Assembly: GCA_900764045.1 (NCBI GenBank)
Contig: CAAFMN010000071.1
Location: 1-36,912, forward strand
DNA from: Clostridia bacterium
Lineage (GTDB): Bacteria > Bacillota > Clostridia > Lachnospirales > Bianqueaceae
Length of the DNA: 36,912 nt
Reading direction: 5' to 3'
The notes under the pieces were generated by a model. The model did not search any database. It was given only the letters and a program-made list of their open reading frames with translations, and had not been told where the DNA came from. Shown here in pieces: positions 8,017 through 15,782 of this stretch (position 1 is the stretch's first letter; each line of letters opens with the position of its first letter). Position numbers and translations under genes: made by a program.

Positions 8017-8946
8017 TTAGAAAATCCCGGGAAGCCATTGCGCGATCAGCATTCCTGTTATAAAGGAAGCGCTGTTGGCAATCAATGCATACAGCACATA
8101 GAACCAGTTTTTTCTGGGCTTCTGAGACCATCTCTTCATCCAGATACAATACAGCACCGCTTCCAGCACTATCACTGCTATCTCCAACAGTATATAAATC
8201 AAAACAAAGGCCAGCGGTCCGGAATGGTAGTTGATCACATTGAGCAGCACATTCAGCAGAATCTGTGTCGCCGTATTCACACCAACGAGAAACAGAAGCT
8301 GTTTTTTATTCCGAAAGCCAAACAACAGTCCAACCGCCATCTCGGCCAATATGGTAAGCGCGATCCGGGCCGCCAGAGACAAAAGCTCCTGACTGTAGTT
8401 ATAAGAGCGGTATGCCTCAATGCGTTCGTTTGTGCTTAACTTTTCGTCATACTCAACAGAGCCGATATCAATTCCATCCATATCGACCGTATAGTATGTG
8501 TCAAAGGCATATTTCTCATAAATACCGCTTACTACAAATGTCTGCGTCTCCGGATAATACAGAAGGATCTTAAAATTATTGGGCGGATAATATGTCCATT
8601 CAATCTTTTTGGTTTCACTTACCAGCCAGCCTTCCTGTAGAAAATAATACCCGTCCGCGTCTTTGTATTCCACAAAGGCTTTCCACGTGGCATAATCCAA
8701 AGCCGCATAAGAATAATTCGCGTTTTCATTGTGACGGGCATATTTATCCTCCCCATCCCATACGGACGCGGGACCGGTCGATGGCTTTTGGGAGAGCAAT
8801 GTACCATAGCATAGTTCATTCCCCATATTTTCAAAGAGAATCCTTACAGATGCTTTCGGCCCGATATCCGCATTTACGGTAACGGGAAATATGGATACCA
8901 TTAAGATTACACTTAAAAATACCGCGATGATACGTTTCTGTTTCAT
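8017..8946 (-). CDS. Secreted/membrane protein of unknown function, 309 aa
   Basis: I do not recognise a named family. Visible are a signal peptide (residues 1-26, cleavage probably after VNA), an extracellular region of about 160 residues rich in Y, W and acidic residues, and four predicted membrane helices in the last 120 residues. The C-terminus has the dense aromatic/leucine pattern of small clostridial envelope proteins. It is 16 bases downstream of the 90-residue gene and reads the same way, so it is the last member of the set headed by the decayed sigma factor. A role in envelope sensing is guesswork. Confidence 0.75.
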   Translation of the reverse strand: MKQKRIIAVFLSVILMVSIFPVTVNADIGPKASVRILFENMGNELCYGTLLSQKPSTGPASVWDGEDKYARHNENANYSYAALDYATWKAFVEYKDADGYYFLQEGWLVSETKKIEWTYYPPNNFKILLYYPETQTFVVSGIYEKYAFDTYYTVDMDGIDIGSVEYDEKLSTNERIEAYRSYNYSQELLSLAARIALTILAEMAVGLLFGFRNKKQLLFLVGVNTATQILLNVLLNVINYHSGPLAFVLIYILLEIAVIVLEAVLYCIWMKRWSQKPRKNWFYVLYALIANSASFITGMLIAQWLPGIF

Positions 8947-8962
8947 TCTCTTCCTCCACTCC

Positions 8963-9235
8963 TTATGTTACCGACGCAGAGATAACTCGGCCGAACATCC
9001 ACATCTCCACGGAATCAATACATACTCCGTACTCTACATCGATATGCTTTTTTATTTTTACCTGATAACCGAGTCCCTGATACGTTCCGGAGCCGCCGTC
9101 CGATGCCGCGCCTTCGATTGCGATTACAAAAATAGGTGCCTTCAAAGATCCGCAGCGTATATAATCTGTAATTAGTATACCACACCACAGAACCAAAAGC
9201 AAGCCAATGATACCAAGTACTGTTTTTCCTTTCAT
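8963..9235 (-). CDS. Small membrane-anchored protein, 90 aa
   Basis: One N-terminal hydrophobic helix (about residues 5-24) is followed by a short extracytoplasmic domain with the phrase GGSGTYQGLGYQVKI and an ending like VEMWMFGRVI. Small proteins with this GSGTYxGLGY signature are common in Clostridia, often near extracytoplasmic-type sigma factors; no function is known to me. The start ATG overlaps the TGA of the preceding remnant (ATGA at 9232-9235), which supports the start and shows it was once translationally coupled to the membrane protein now decayed upstream. Confidence 0.75.
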   Translation of the reverse strand: MKGKTVLGIIGLLLVLWCGILITDYIRCGSLKAPIFVIAIEGAASDGGSGTYQGLGYQVKIKKHIDVEYGVCIDSVEMWMFGRVISASVT

Positions 9236-9670
9236 TGCGATTCCTCCTCATAATAAAGATTCCACTTGTCATATTCCAGATTCGAATATCCGGCCATTGT
9301 CTGTTTCAGCGAATCCAGAAGAAGTTCCCGGTCTATTGCTCCATAATAAGCTTGTAGATTCTCCGACACGGTAATAGATGTTGTAAGGAGACTGTATTGA
9401 ATCAGCTCCACCTCGTCTCCAATGCCATTTTTCTCTTTCCAAGCGGAGAAGACTGCCGTAACCTCAGCCAGGATGTATTCCTGCTCCTTACATACTTCTC
9501 CGTCCTTTACATAATAAATCCAAATATTTTTATATATCTCCTCATCCTGTGCCTAATTGAACGAATCATTCAAAATCCCTTTCGGCAGCATCATCACGAT
9601 GCATATGCAGGCGGCCAAGGTCCCCACCACGGCCCACAGAGCCCTGTGAGTTTTCTTTTTTTCTTTTGCT
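9232..9670 (-). pseudogene. Remnant of sigma-associated single-pass membrane protein
   Basis: One frame reads from a membrane helix (RALWAVVGTLAACICIVMML) through about 35 residues to an in-frame TAG at 9553-9555. It then continues in the same frame for about 100 residues and ends in NLYYEEESQ and TGA at 9232-9234. The layout of basic stretch, one helix and extracellular domain matches the membrane partner usually found behind this class of clostridial sigma factor. The cytoplasmic N-terminal part is missing: the helix follows directly on the sigma remnant after a run of A and K codons, so a deletion has fused the two. The stop codon and missing start mark it as dead. Confidence 0.6.
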
Positions 9671-10105
9671 CTCGGAAAAGCCAAACTGTTGACTGATGCT
9701 TCCAATAGAATCCATATACCAATATCGGCATAGGAAGACCTTTTGCTCCGTTCCAGGCAGCTTCTTCACAAAAGAATTGACTACTTCGGATAAATGATTC
9801 GACGCATTCCTGCAATTCCTCCAGGACCAAGGGCATCTCGCCGCCGCCCCGTTTTTCCGCGGTACGCCTTCTCCAACGGTCAATCGAAATACGTCTCGTG
9901 AGCTTCCCGAGAAACGTAGACAGAACAGATGGGCGGTGAGGCGGGATGCTTTCCATGCGTCATTATAGGTATCGTTTACACTTTCCTCGGCATCTTCATT
10001 GCTGTTCCAGATATTATAAGCGATCGAATAACAATAACTGCCGTATTTGGACTGTGTTTCAGATATTGCCTGATCTATCTACTCGCAAACTATAGAATTT
10101 GGTTG
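9671..10105 (-). pseudogene. Decayed sigma-70 family RNA polymerase sigma factor
   Basis: Pieces of one sigma factor lie in order but in different frames. They are a region-2 segment with KYGSYCYSIAYNI and EDAEESVNDTYNDAW; then, after what looks like a lost base near 9955, SIPPHRPSVLSTFLGK and RISIDRWRRRTAEKRGGGE; then, in a third frame, LSEVVNSFVKKLPG, VFLCRYWYMDSIGSISQQFG and FSES. Another shift seems to lie near the N-terminus (about 10075). The C-terminal end of region 4 is missing. At least three frame breaks make it non-functional unless the sequence is poor here. The family is the extracytoplasmic-type sigma common in gut Clostridia. The outer coordinates are approximate. Confidence 0.65.
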
Positions 10106-10132
10106 CATAAAAAATATATGTTTTATAAATTC

Positions 10133-10170
10133 AAGGGGAGAAACTGCCTCTATTGGCAGTCTCTCCCCTT
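10133..10170 (-). terminator. Hairpin behind the HdeD-like gene
   Basis: A 16-bp stem (10133-10148 with 10155-10170) with a 6-base loop lies 22 bases beyond the stop at 10193. The one position that is an A-C mismatch in a plus-strand transcript becomes a G-U pair on the minus strand, so it fits a minus-strand transcript. The T-run after it is weak (GAATTTAT). Confidence 0.6.
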
Positions 10171-10192
10171 GGGGTACGCCGTTAAAACTATC

Positions 10193-10780
10193 TTATTCTA
10201 CATCCGTCCATTCCACGTCGATCACATCATCCTTCTTGCTGGCTTTGATGACTCGTGAAATAGAATATACGGAGTACAGGTTCTGAGCCGCTCCGATAAT
10301 CAGCGATATTCCGACATACATCATCAGCGCGCTGGCTCCTTCAAAAGGATTCAGGAACAGGAAGAATGCAACGACTGTCGTCAGAACCGCCAGAATCATG
10401 GAAGCAATCCATTTTTTCGAGCCGAAGCGGCGCATCTCCAGCGCTACCTGGATATCAAAGACACCACCGAAGAGCATGTACAGACCCACCGCAAACGGAA
10501 GCAACGCGACCGCTCCGCCGGGATGCGCCAACAGCAATATTCCCGCCAGGATACCGCATAGTCCTAATGTCATATCAAATCGGAAGAAAAATCCGACAAA
10601 TCCCAGCTTAAAATACCGCGTCAGCCGATATGCTCCCGCAAGAACACAGACCGCTCCCAGAATGTAGCATACTGCCAGAGCTGAGATCTCAGGCCAGATC
10701 AGCATCACGAGTCCCAGTACGATCATACAGCAGCTTACCGCAATGGAGCCTTGGCGAAACTTTTTCCACAATTCTCTCAT
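10193..10780 (-). CDS. HdeD/DUF308-family membrane protein, 195 aa
   Basis: A small integral membrane protein with about six hydrophobic helices in three pairs, matching the DUF308/HdeD layout. Typical phrases are GLVMLIWPEISA, GLCGILAGILLLAHPGG and GISLIIGAAQNLYSVY. It ends with an acidic cytosolic tail (DDVIDVEWTDVE). HdeD in E. coli is linked to acid resistance, but most clostridial members have no known role. The start at 10780 (MRELWKKF) is preferred to one nine codons upstream because AAGGAG (10790-10795) sits nine bases before it. A promoter lies at 10821-10849 and a hairpin follows, so it is probably a single-gene unit. Confidence 0.85.
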   Translation of the reverse strand: MRELWKKFRQGSIAVSCCMIVLGLVMLIWPEISALAVCYILGAVCVLAGAYRLTRYFKLGFVGFFFRFDMTLGLCGILAGILLLAHPGGAVALLPFAVGLYMLFGGVFDIQVALEMRRFGSKKWIASMILAVLTTVVAFFLFLNPFEGASALMMYVGISLIIGAAQNLYSVYSISRVIKASKKDDVIDVEWTDVE

Positions 10781-10820
10781 ACTCTCATTCTCCTTTTCTG
10801 CAATCACCGATTGCTATATC

Positions 10821-10849
10821 AGTATATCACAGAAGCCTGTCCTTGTCCA
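10821..10849 (-). promoter_or_regulatory. Promoter of the HdeD-like gene
   Basis: On the minus strand, TGGACA (10844-10849, 5 of 6), a 17-base spacer, TATACT (10821-10826, 5 of 6). It begins 8 bases beyond the gatB stop. A short perfect hairpin (10800-10805 with 10809-10814, loop ACC) lies near the expected transcript start. No separate terminator for the gat operon is visible in this gap. Confidence 0.6.
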
Positions 10850-10857
10850 ATGGAAAA

Positions 10858-12300
10858 TCAGCCTTTTTCCTGCAGCAGCTCTGTCAAAAGCTGATGAACC
10901 GCCGCCGGATTCGCCTTGCCCTTCATCTGCCGCATCACCTGTCCTACCAGATATCCCAGAGCCTTTTCTTTGCCGGAGCGATAATCCTGCACCGATTGCG
11001 GATTCTCCGCTACGGCCTGTTCCACCGCTTTTTTAAGCAATCCCGTATCGCTGACCGTCCTGAGTCCGTGCTGTTCGATGTAGCTCTCCGGCTCCACATC
11101 CTCATCAAAGATCTTCTCAAACACTTCCTTGGCTACGCTGCTGTTGACTGCGCTCGCTTCGGCAAGCTCCACCAGACGCGCCAGATGCTCCGGAGAAAAT
11201 ACTATCTCCTCCGGTTCCATCCCCCGCTCCTTCAAAAGATGCATCGTCTCTACGATGAGCCAGTTTGCTACCTTTTTGGGCTTATGGCACAGTGCTGCCG
11301 CCGCTTCAAAAAGGTCGGCCAGGCGCTTGGAGGAAGTAATCATTCGGGCATCACTGAGCGTCAGGCCGAATTCCCGCTGATAGCGTTCTTCCTTGGCGTC
11401 CTGCAGCTCCGGCTGCCGCCGCCGGATCCTTTCAATCCACTCATCGCTGATCCTTATCGGCGGCAGATCCGGGTCCGGGAAATACCGATAATCCTTGGCG
11501 TCTTCCTTGGAGCGCATCGCATAAGAATACTCCTTATTATCGTCCCAACGCCTTGTCTCCTGCTGTACGCTTTTGCCTTCTTCCAGAAGCTCGATCTGCC
11601 TCTCCCGCTCATTTTCAATCGCTCTTGCGATCGCCTTAAACGAATTCAGATTCTTCATCTCCGTACGCGTTCCCAGCACCTTACTGCCCACTTCGCGTAC
11701 CGAGAGGTTCACATCCGCGCGCATCGATCCTTCCTGCAGCTTGCAATCCGATACGCCCAGATACTGTGCTATCAGACGCAGTTTTTTCAGATAGGCAATC
11801 GCTTCTTCTGCGCTGCGCATATCCGGCTCGGAAACAATCTCCAGAAGCGGAACGCCGCTGCGGTTAAAATCCACCAACGAACAATCTTCCCATTCATCAT
11901 GTACTAGTTTACCCGCATCCTCTTCCATATGGATCTCATGGATCCGAATCTCCTTTTTCCCGGCTTCCGTCGCAATCTCTATGCTGCCGTCATAGCAAAT
12001 GGGCAGATAGAGCTGGGAAATCTGATAGTTCTGCGGATTATCCGGATAAAAATAATTTTTACGGTCAAATTTGCAATACTGATGGATCTTGCAGCCGGCA
12101 GCCAGCCCAACAGCAATCGCGTATTCCACCACCTGCTTATTGAGTACGGGAAGCGCGCCCGGAAGTCCCGCACAGACGGGACAGGTATGTGTGTTCGGCG
12201 CACCGCCGAAGGCCGTGGAGCATCCACAGAAGATTTTCGTCCTTGTCGAGAGTTCCACATGGACCTCCAACCCTATCACTGTCTCATATTGTTTTTTCAT
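10858..12300 (-). CDS. gatB: Asp/Glu-tRNA amidotransferase subunit B, 480 aa
   Basis: This subunit binds misacylated Asp-tRNA(Asn) or Glu-tRNA(Gln) and activates the acid side chain with ATP before ammonia from GatA is added. The N-terminus has the hallmark VIGLEVHVELST and four zinc-type cysteines (C25, C27, C40, C43, the last pair in CPVCAGLPG). The C-terminal 130 residues form the YqeY-like helical tRNA-binding tail. At 480 residues it is full length. Its ATG overlaps the gatA TGA (12297-12300), so synthesis is coupled. It is the last gene of the T-box-controlled operon. Confidence 0.97.
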   Translation of the reverse strand: MKKQYETVIGLEVHVELSTRTKIFCGCSTAFGGAPNTHTCPVCAGLPGALPVLNKQVVEYAIAVGLAAGCKIHQYCKFDRKNYFYPDNPQNYQISQLYLPICYDGSIEIATEAGKKEIRIHEIHMEEDAGKLVHDEWEDCSLVDFNRSGVPLLEIVSEPDMRSAEEAIAYLKKLRLIAQYLGVSDCKLQEGSMRADVNLSVREVGSKVLGTRTEMKNLNSFKAIARAIENERERQIELLEEGKSVQQETRRWDDNKEYSYAMRSKEDAKDYRYFPDPDLPPIRISDEWIERIRRRQPELQDAKEERYQREFGLTLSDARMITSSKRLADLFEAAAALCHKPKKVANWLIVETMHLLKERGMEPEEIVFSPEHLARLVELAEASAVNSSVAKEVFEKIFDEDVEPESYIEQHGLRTVSDTGLLKKAVEQAVAENPQSVQDYRSGKEKALGYLVGQVMRQMKGKANPAAVHQLLTELLQEKG

Positions 12301-13739
12301 GCGCGCTCCTCCTTTCGGGAAGTCTCATAAGCATAGGCTGCCTGCAGAAGCTTCTCCTCCTGAAAACAATCACCGATCAGCTGCATCCCGATTGGAAGTC
12401 CCTGGCTGTCGGTTCCGCAGGGAACACTGATCGCCGGAAGTCCTGCCAGATTGGCAGAGATCGTATAGATATCTCCAAGATACATCTTGAGCGGATCGGA
12501 CAGGGACTCTCCTAACTTGGGCGCGGTCGTCGGCGCAACCGGGCCGAGCAGCATGTCATATTTCTGAAAAGCCTCGTCAAAGGCCTGCTTAATCAGTGCC
12601 TTGGTTCGAAGCGCCTTGAGATAGTAGGCATCATAATATCCGGAACTCAGGACAAAAGATCCCAATAGAATCCGCCGCTTAACTTCCTCTCCGAAGCCTT
12701 CGGAACGGCTCTTTTTATACATCTGATGGATCTCTTCCGCATCCCTGCTGCGATAGCCGTATTTCACACCGTCGAATCGCGACAGGTTAGAGCTGGCCTC
12801 CGCACAGGCAATCACATAATAAGCCGGAATCGCGTATTTCACAAGTCCCAGATGCATCTCCTCCACCTGCGCTCCCAGGAGACGAAGGCGCTCTGCCGCC
12901 TTCAGCACTGCTTCCCGTACCTCTGTATCCAGTCCCTCTCCGAAATATTCCTGCGGGATTCCGATCCGAAGCCCACGCGCTTCTCCCGTTAAGCATCCTG
13001 TAAAATCATACTTTTCCCGCTTTACGGATGTGGAATCCTGTAAATCCGCTCCCGCGATCACTTCCATAACCGCCGCGACATCCGCCACATCCTTGGCTAT
13101 CGGACCGATCTGATCCAGTGAGGAGGCATACGCGACCAGTCCATACCGTGATACCGTTCCATAGGTCGGCTTCAGCCCTGTAACTCCGCAAAAGGAACTG
13201 GGCTGCCGAATCGATCCGCCCGTATCCGATCCCAGCGCATAGAAACATTCTCCAGCCGCGACGGCGGCGCAGGATCCGCCGGAGGACCCGCCCGGCACAT
13301 GGTCTGTTTTCCAAGGGTTCTTCGTTATGCCGTAAGCAGAAGTCTCCGTTGTGCTTCCCATGGCAAATTCATCCATATTCGTCTTGCCCAGGATGACTGC
13401 ACCCACATCCTGAAGCTTTTTCACCGCTGTCGCTGTATAAGGAGGGACGTAGTTTTCCAGTATTTTGGAAGCACATGTCGTCTGCATTCCTTCGACGCAG
13501 ATGTTGTCTTTGACTGCCATCGGGACGCCCGCCAAGGGGCCTGTAAGTTCGCCAGCCATGATTTTTTTCTGTATTTTTTCCGCTTGACGCAAAGCACTCT
13601 CCCGATCCACACGGATATAGGCATGGAGGAGCGCCTCCTTCTCATCGATCTGCGTCAATGCCGCCTGTGCAGCTTCCACCGCACTGATCTCACCCTTGCG
13701 GATTCTCCGTCCCAGCTCCAATGCTGTATACTCTGTCAT
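12297..13739 (-). CDS. gatA: Asp/Glu-tRNA amidotransferase subunit A, 480 aa
   Basis: This is the glutaminase subunit of GatCAB, an amidase-signature enzyme that releases ammonia from glutamine and passes it to GatB. The catalytic triad is visible: K77 (AVKDNI), S152 in GGSSGGS, and nucleophile S176 in SDTGGSIRQP, close to the numbering of the S. aureus enzyme. An ATG two codons upstream (13745) is possible, but AGGAGG lies only one base before it and seven bases before the ATG at 13739, so the shorter start is preferred. The gatC stop is 11 bases upstream. Confidence 0.97.
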   Translation of the reverse strand: MTEYTALELGRRIRKGEISAVEAAQAALTQIDEKEALLHAYIRVDRESALRQAEKIQKKIMAGELTGPLAGVPMAVKDNICVEGMQTTCASKILENYVPPYTATAVKKLQDVGAVILGKTNMDEFAMGSTTETSAYGITKNPWKTDHVPGGSSGGSCAAVAAGECFYALGSDTGGSIRQPSSFCGVTGLKPTYGTVSRYGLVAYASSLDQIGPIAKDVADVAAVMEVIAGADLQDSTSVKREKYDFTGCLTGEARGLRIGIPQEYFGEGLDTEVREAVLKAAERLRLLGAQVEEMHLGLVKYAIPAYYVIACAEASSNLSRFDGVKYGYRSRDAEEIHQMYKKSRSEGFGEEVKRRILLGSFVLSSGYYDAYYLKALRTKALIKQAFDEAFQKYDMLLGPVAPTTAPKLGESLSDPLKMYLGDIYTISANLAGLPAISVPCGTDSQGLPIGMQLIGDCFQEEKLLQAAYAYETSRKEERA

Positions 13740-13750
13740 TCTCATTCCTC

Positions 13751-14035
13751 CTATTCCACGGTTCGCGGAACCATGTAGCAGCCATCCTTAGAGCGAGGCG
13801 CCGCTGCGAGCAGTTCCTCCCGTTCATCCCCATTGGTCACTTCGTCCTCCCGGAATACATTATACACGGGAAACACATGTGAGAGCGGCTCCACGCCATC
13901 GGTATCCAATTCATTGAGCTGATCGATATATTCCAGCATCCGTTCCATATCGGCCCTTGCCTTTTCCGCCGCCTCGCCTGACAGCTCCAGTTGCGCCAGA
14001 ATTCCGACATATTTCATCATTTCTTCTGTAATCAT
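13751..14035 (-). CDS. gatC: Asp/Glu-tRNA amidotransferase subunit C, 94 aa
   Basis: A small clamp subunit that wraps around GatA and stabilises its contact with GatB. The sequence shows the usual plan: helical N-terminus (MKYVGILAQLELS), a second helix with ADMERMLEYIDQLNELDTDGVEPLSH, then an extended tail with REDEV and YMVPRTVE. Normal length. AAGGAGG lies just upstream of the ATG, and the gap to the AspRS stop is 11 bases. Confidence 0.95.
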   Translation of the reverse strand: MITEEMMKYVGILAQLELSGEAAEKARADMERMLEYIDQLNELDTDGVEPLSHVFPVYNVFREDEVTNGDEREELLAAAPRSKDGCYMVPRTVE

Positions 14036-14046
14036 CTGTTTCCTCC

Positions 14047-15360
14047 TTACGGCTCCAAGCGGGACATATCCCTCGGGAAAAGCGCCGTTTCCCGAATATT
14101 ATCTTCTCCTAACAGCTGCATGGTCATCCGCTCCAGCCCGATTCCCAATCCGCCATGGGGCGGCATTCCGTATCGGAAGGCGTCCAGATAGTATTCCAGT
14201 CCCTCCGTGGATATTCCTCTGGAAGCGATCTTTTCCTCCAGCGCCGGGTATTCATGGATTCTCTGTCCCCCCGTCGTCACCTCCAGGCCGCGGAACAGGA
14301 GATCAAAGCTCAACGTAAACCGAGCGTCCTCCGGATCGTCCATCGCATAGAAGGGACGTTTCTTGGACGGATAATGTGTCACAAATACAAAATCCGATCC
14401 ATATTCTTCCGCGAAAAGCTGACCGATCAGTCTCTCCTCCTCCGGTTCCAGATCATATGGATTGCGAATCCGCCGGTTGTATTTTTCAGCGACCATCTCC
14501 TTGGCACGGTCAAAACGGACTTGCGGAATCCGCTCAACCGTCGGCAATTGAACATCCAAAAGTGTGACCTCCGCAGCATAGTCCCTGCGCAGCAGCTCCA
14601 TCGCGTACCGCAGATATCCGGCCTCCATCTCCATGATGTCCTCAAAACCCCGGATGTACCCCATCTCCAGATCCAAGCTGGTGTATTCATTCAGATGCCT
14701 CTTAGTATTGTGTTTTTCCGCCCGGAATACCGGACCGGTCTCAAAAACCCGGTCAAAGACTCCCACCATCATCTGCTTATACAGCTGTGGGCTCTGCTCC
14801 AATACTGCCTTACGATGAAAATATTCCAGGCGGAAAATATTCGCTCCGCCTTCTGCTCCTTTGGCTCCGATCTTAGGCGTATGGATCTCGGTAAATCCCT
14901 GAGAATACAGATAGTCCCGAAAAGCACGGCACAATCCCTCCTGGATCTTGAATTTTGCCCGTTCCCGAACATTACGCAGCGAAACGGGACGCATCTCCAG
15001 TTTGGCTTCTAGAGAAGTCTGCAGCTTCCATTTTGAAATAGCGAGCGGCATCGGTTGGACCGGACGGCTCAAAATCTGCACCGCCTCCGCGTGAATTTCT
15101 ATTCCGTGTGGGGCCCGTTTTTCTTCTACCACCTGACCAGTCAAAATAACAGCAGAGCCTTCCTTCAACTCCCGGCCCTCCTGTCCGTTCCATACACACT
15201 GCAGCAGTCCGTCCCTACGGCGCAGTATGATAAAAAGGACCTCTCCCATGTCCCGTATGACATGAACCATTCCTTCTACCTGAACGGTCTCTCCCAGCAT
15301 ATGCTTCAGCTCTTTCCAGCCAAGCCTTTTCTCTCGGATCTCTGTTTCCACATATTCCAT
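14047..15360 (-). CDS. aspS: Archaeal-type, non-discriminating aspartyl-tRNA synthetase, 437 aa
   Basis: A class II synthetase that charges Asp onto tRNA(Asp) and, in this subtype, also onto tRNA(Asn) for conversion by GatCAB. It has an N-terminal OB-fold anticodon domain and a catalytic domain with motif 2 (FRAEKHNTKRHLNE) and motif 3 (GLGIGLERM), and lacks the GAD insert of bacterial AspRS. Two anticodon-loop positions decide specificity in archaeal enzymes: Trp26 and Lys85 in the Thermococcus enzyme discriminate, His and Pro relax. Here alignment places H33 (GMVHVIRD) and P84 (RAPHGIEI) at those sites, the relaxed pair. The start at 15360 has AGGAG seven bases upstream; a longer frame to 15486 would read through the T-box terminator. 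The lead gene of the operon. Confidence 0.92.
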   Translation of the reverse strand: MEYVETEIREKRLGWKELKHMLGETVQVEGMVHVIRDMGEVLFIILRRRDGLLQCVWNGQEGRELKEGSAVILTGQVVEEKRAPHGIEIHAEAVQILSRPVQPMPLAISKWKLQTSLEAKLEMRPVSLRNVRERAKFKIQEGLCRAFRDYLYSQGFTEIHTPKIGAKGAEGGANIFRLEYFHRKAVLEQSPQLYKQMMVGVFDRVFETGPVFRAEKHNTKRHLNEYTSLDLEMGYIRGFEDIMEMEAGYLRYAMELLRRDYAAEVTLLDVQLPTVERIPQVRFDRAKEMVAEKYNRRIRNPYDLEPEEERLIGQLFAEEYGSDFVFVTHYPSKKRPFYAMDDPEDARFTLSFDLLFRGLEVTTGGQRIHEYPALEEKIASRGISTEGLEYYLDAFRYGMPPHGGLGIGLERMTMQLLGEDNIRETALFPRDMSRLEP

Positions 15361-15387
15361 GATACCTCTCCTCTCCATTACGCATAC

Positions 15388-15419
15388 AAAAAAGTCCCGA
15401 AATCGATTGATTTCGGGAC
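15388..15419 (-). terminator. T-box attenuator terminator
   Basis: A perfect 11-bp stem (15394-15404 with 15409-15419), 4-base loop, then six T on the minus strand (15388-15393). It lies 28 bases before the aspS start and would compete with the antiterminator formed around the T-box core. Confidence 0.95.
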
Positions 15420-15645
15420 GAATTGTGCATTGCAAAATCCGCGGTACCACCCGCCTTGCAATGACGCCTTTGTCTTTGCCTCTCATATGCGTCTAACGGT
15501 ACGCATCCGTATTGCCCTACTACTTTCAGACAATCTGCTCCAGAGTGTTCCCCTTGTCTCTTCTTCCCAGCTATGCTTTCAGTCTATGACACAGCCTCCC
15601 TGCGGGCCTTGGAAACAGGAGTCTCCTTCCTTGCATTTCTATTTT
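15388..15645 (-). promoter_or_regulatory. T-box riboswitch, probably tRNA(Asn)-responsive
   Basis: The minus strand carries the canonical T-box core TGGTACCGCGG (15439-15449) preceded by GGG, the bulge that pairs with the uncharged tRNA acceptor end. The leader runs from about 15645 through a Stem I region to the terminator at 15388-15419. In the 3' side of the likely Stem I, AAC (15547-15549, minus strand) is a candidate specifier codon for asparagine. That fits the downstream AspRS-GatCAB genes, whose product is Asn-tRNA. Clostridium acetobutylicum is known to control the equivalent operon by a T-box with two codons. The specifier choice here is inferred without a computed fold. Confidence 0.9.
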
Positions 15646-15652
15646 GTTGTGT

Positions 15653-15681
15653 ATGATACCACAATTTACAGTTAATTGCAA
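15653..15681 (-). promoter_or_regulatory. Promoter of the aspS-gatCAB operon
   Basis: On the minus strand, TTGCAA (15676-15681, 4 of 6), a 17-base spacer, TATCAT (15653-15658, 5 of 6). The expected transcript start near 15646 leaves about 285 bases of leader, a typical T-box size. Confidence 0.7.
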
Positions 15682-15734
15682 GAGGAATTGATAATTTTTT
15701 CAAATATTTTTCCTCATTGTCCATCATAAATAAA

Positions 15735-15777
15735 GGACGGATCCTCCTTGGATGCAATCCTTTAGAGGTCCGTCCCT
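15735..15777 (-). terminator. GC-rich hairpin behind the LamG gene (REP-like)
   Basis: GGACGGA (15735-15741) pairs perfectly with TCCGTCC (15769-15775), with further CCTC/GAGG pairing inside. On the minus strand the stem is followed by CTTTATTTAT. It sits 6 bases beyond the stop at 15783 and can end that transcript. Its GGGACGGA core recurs at 19655-19661. Confidence 0.6.
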
Positions 15778-15782
15778 ATGCC

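Noticed and set aside
9397..9696. Plus-strand open frame of 99 codons over the decayed sigma region
   Set aside because: It lies antisense to the recognisable remnant of the sigma-associated membrane protein and has low-complexity composition.
15361..15486. N-terminal extension of AspRS
   Set aside because: The open frame passes through the T-box core and terminator; the family N-terminus and ribosome site both point to 15360.
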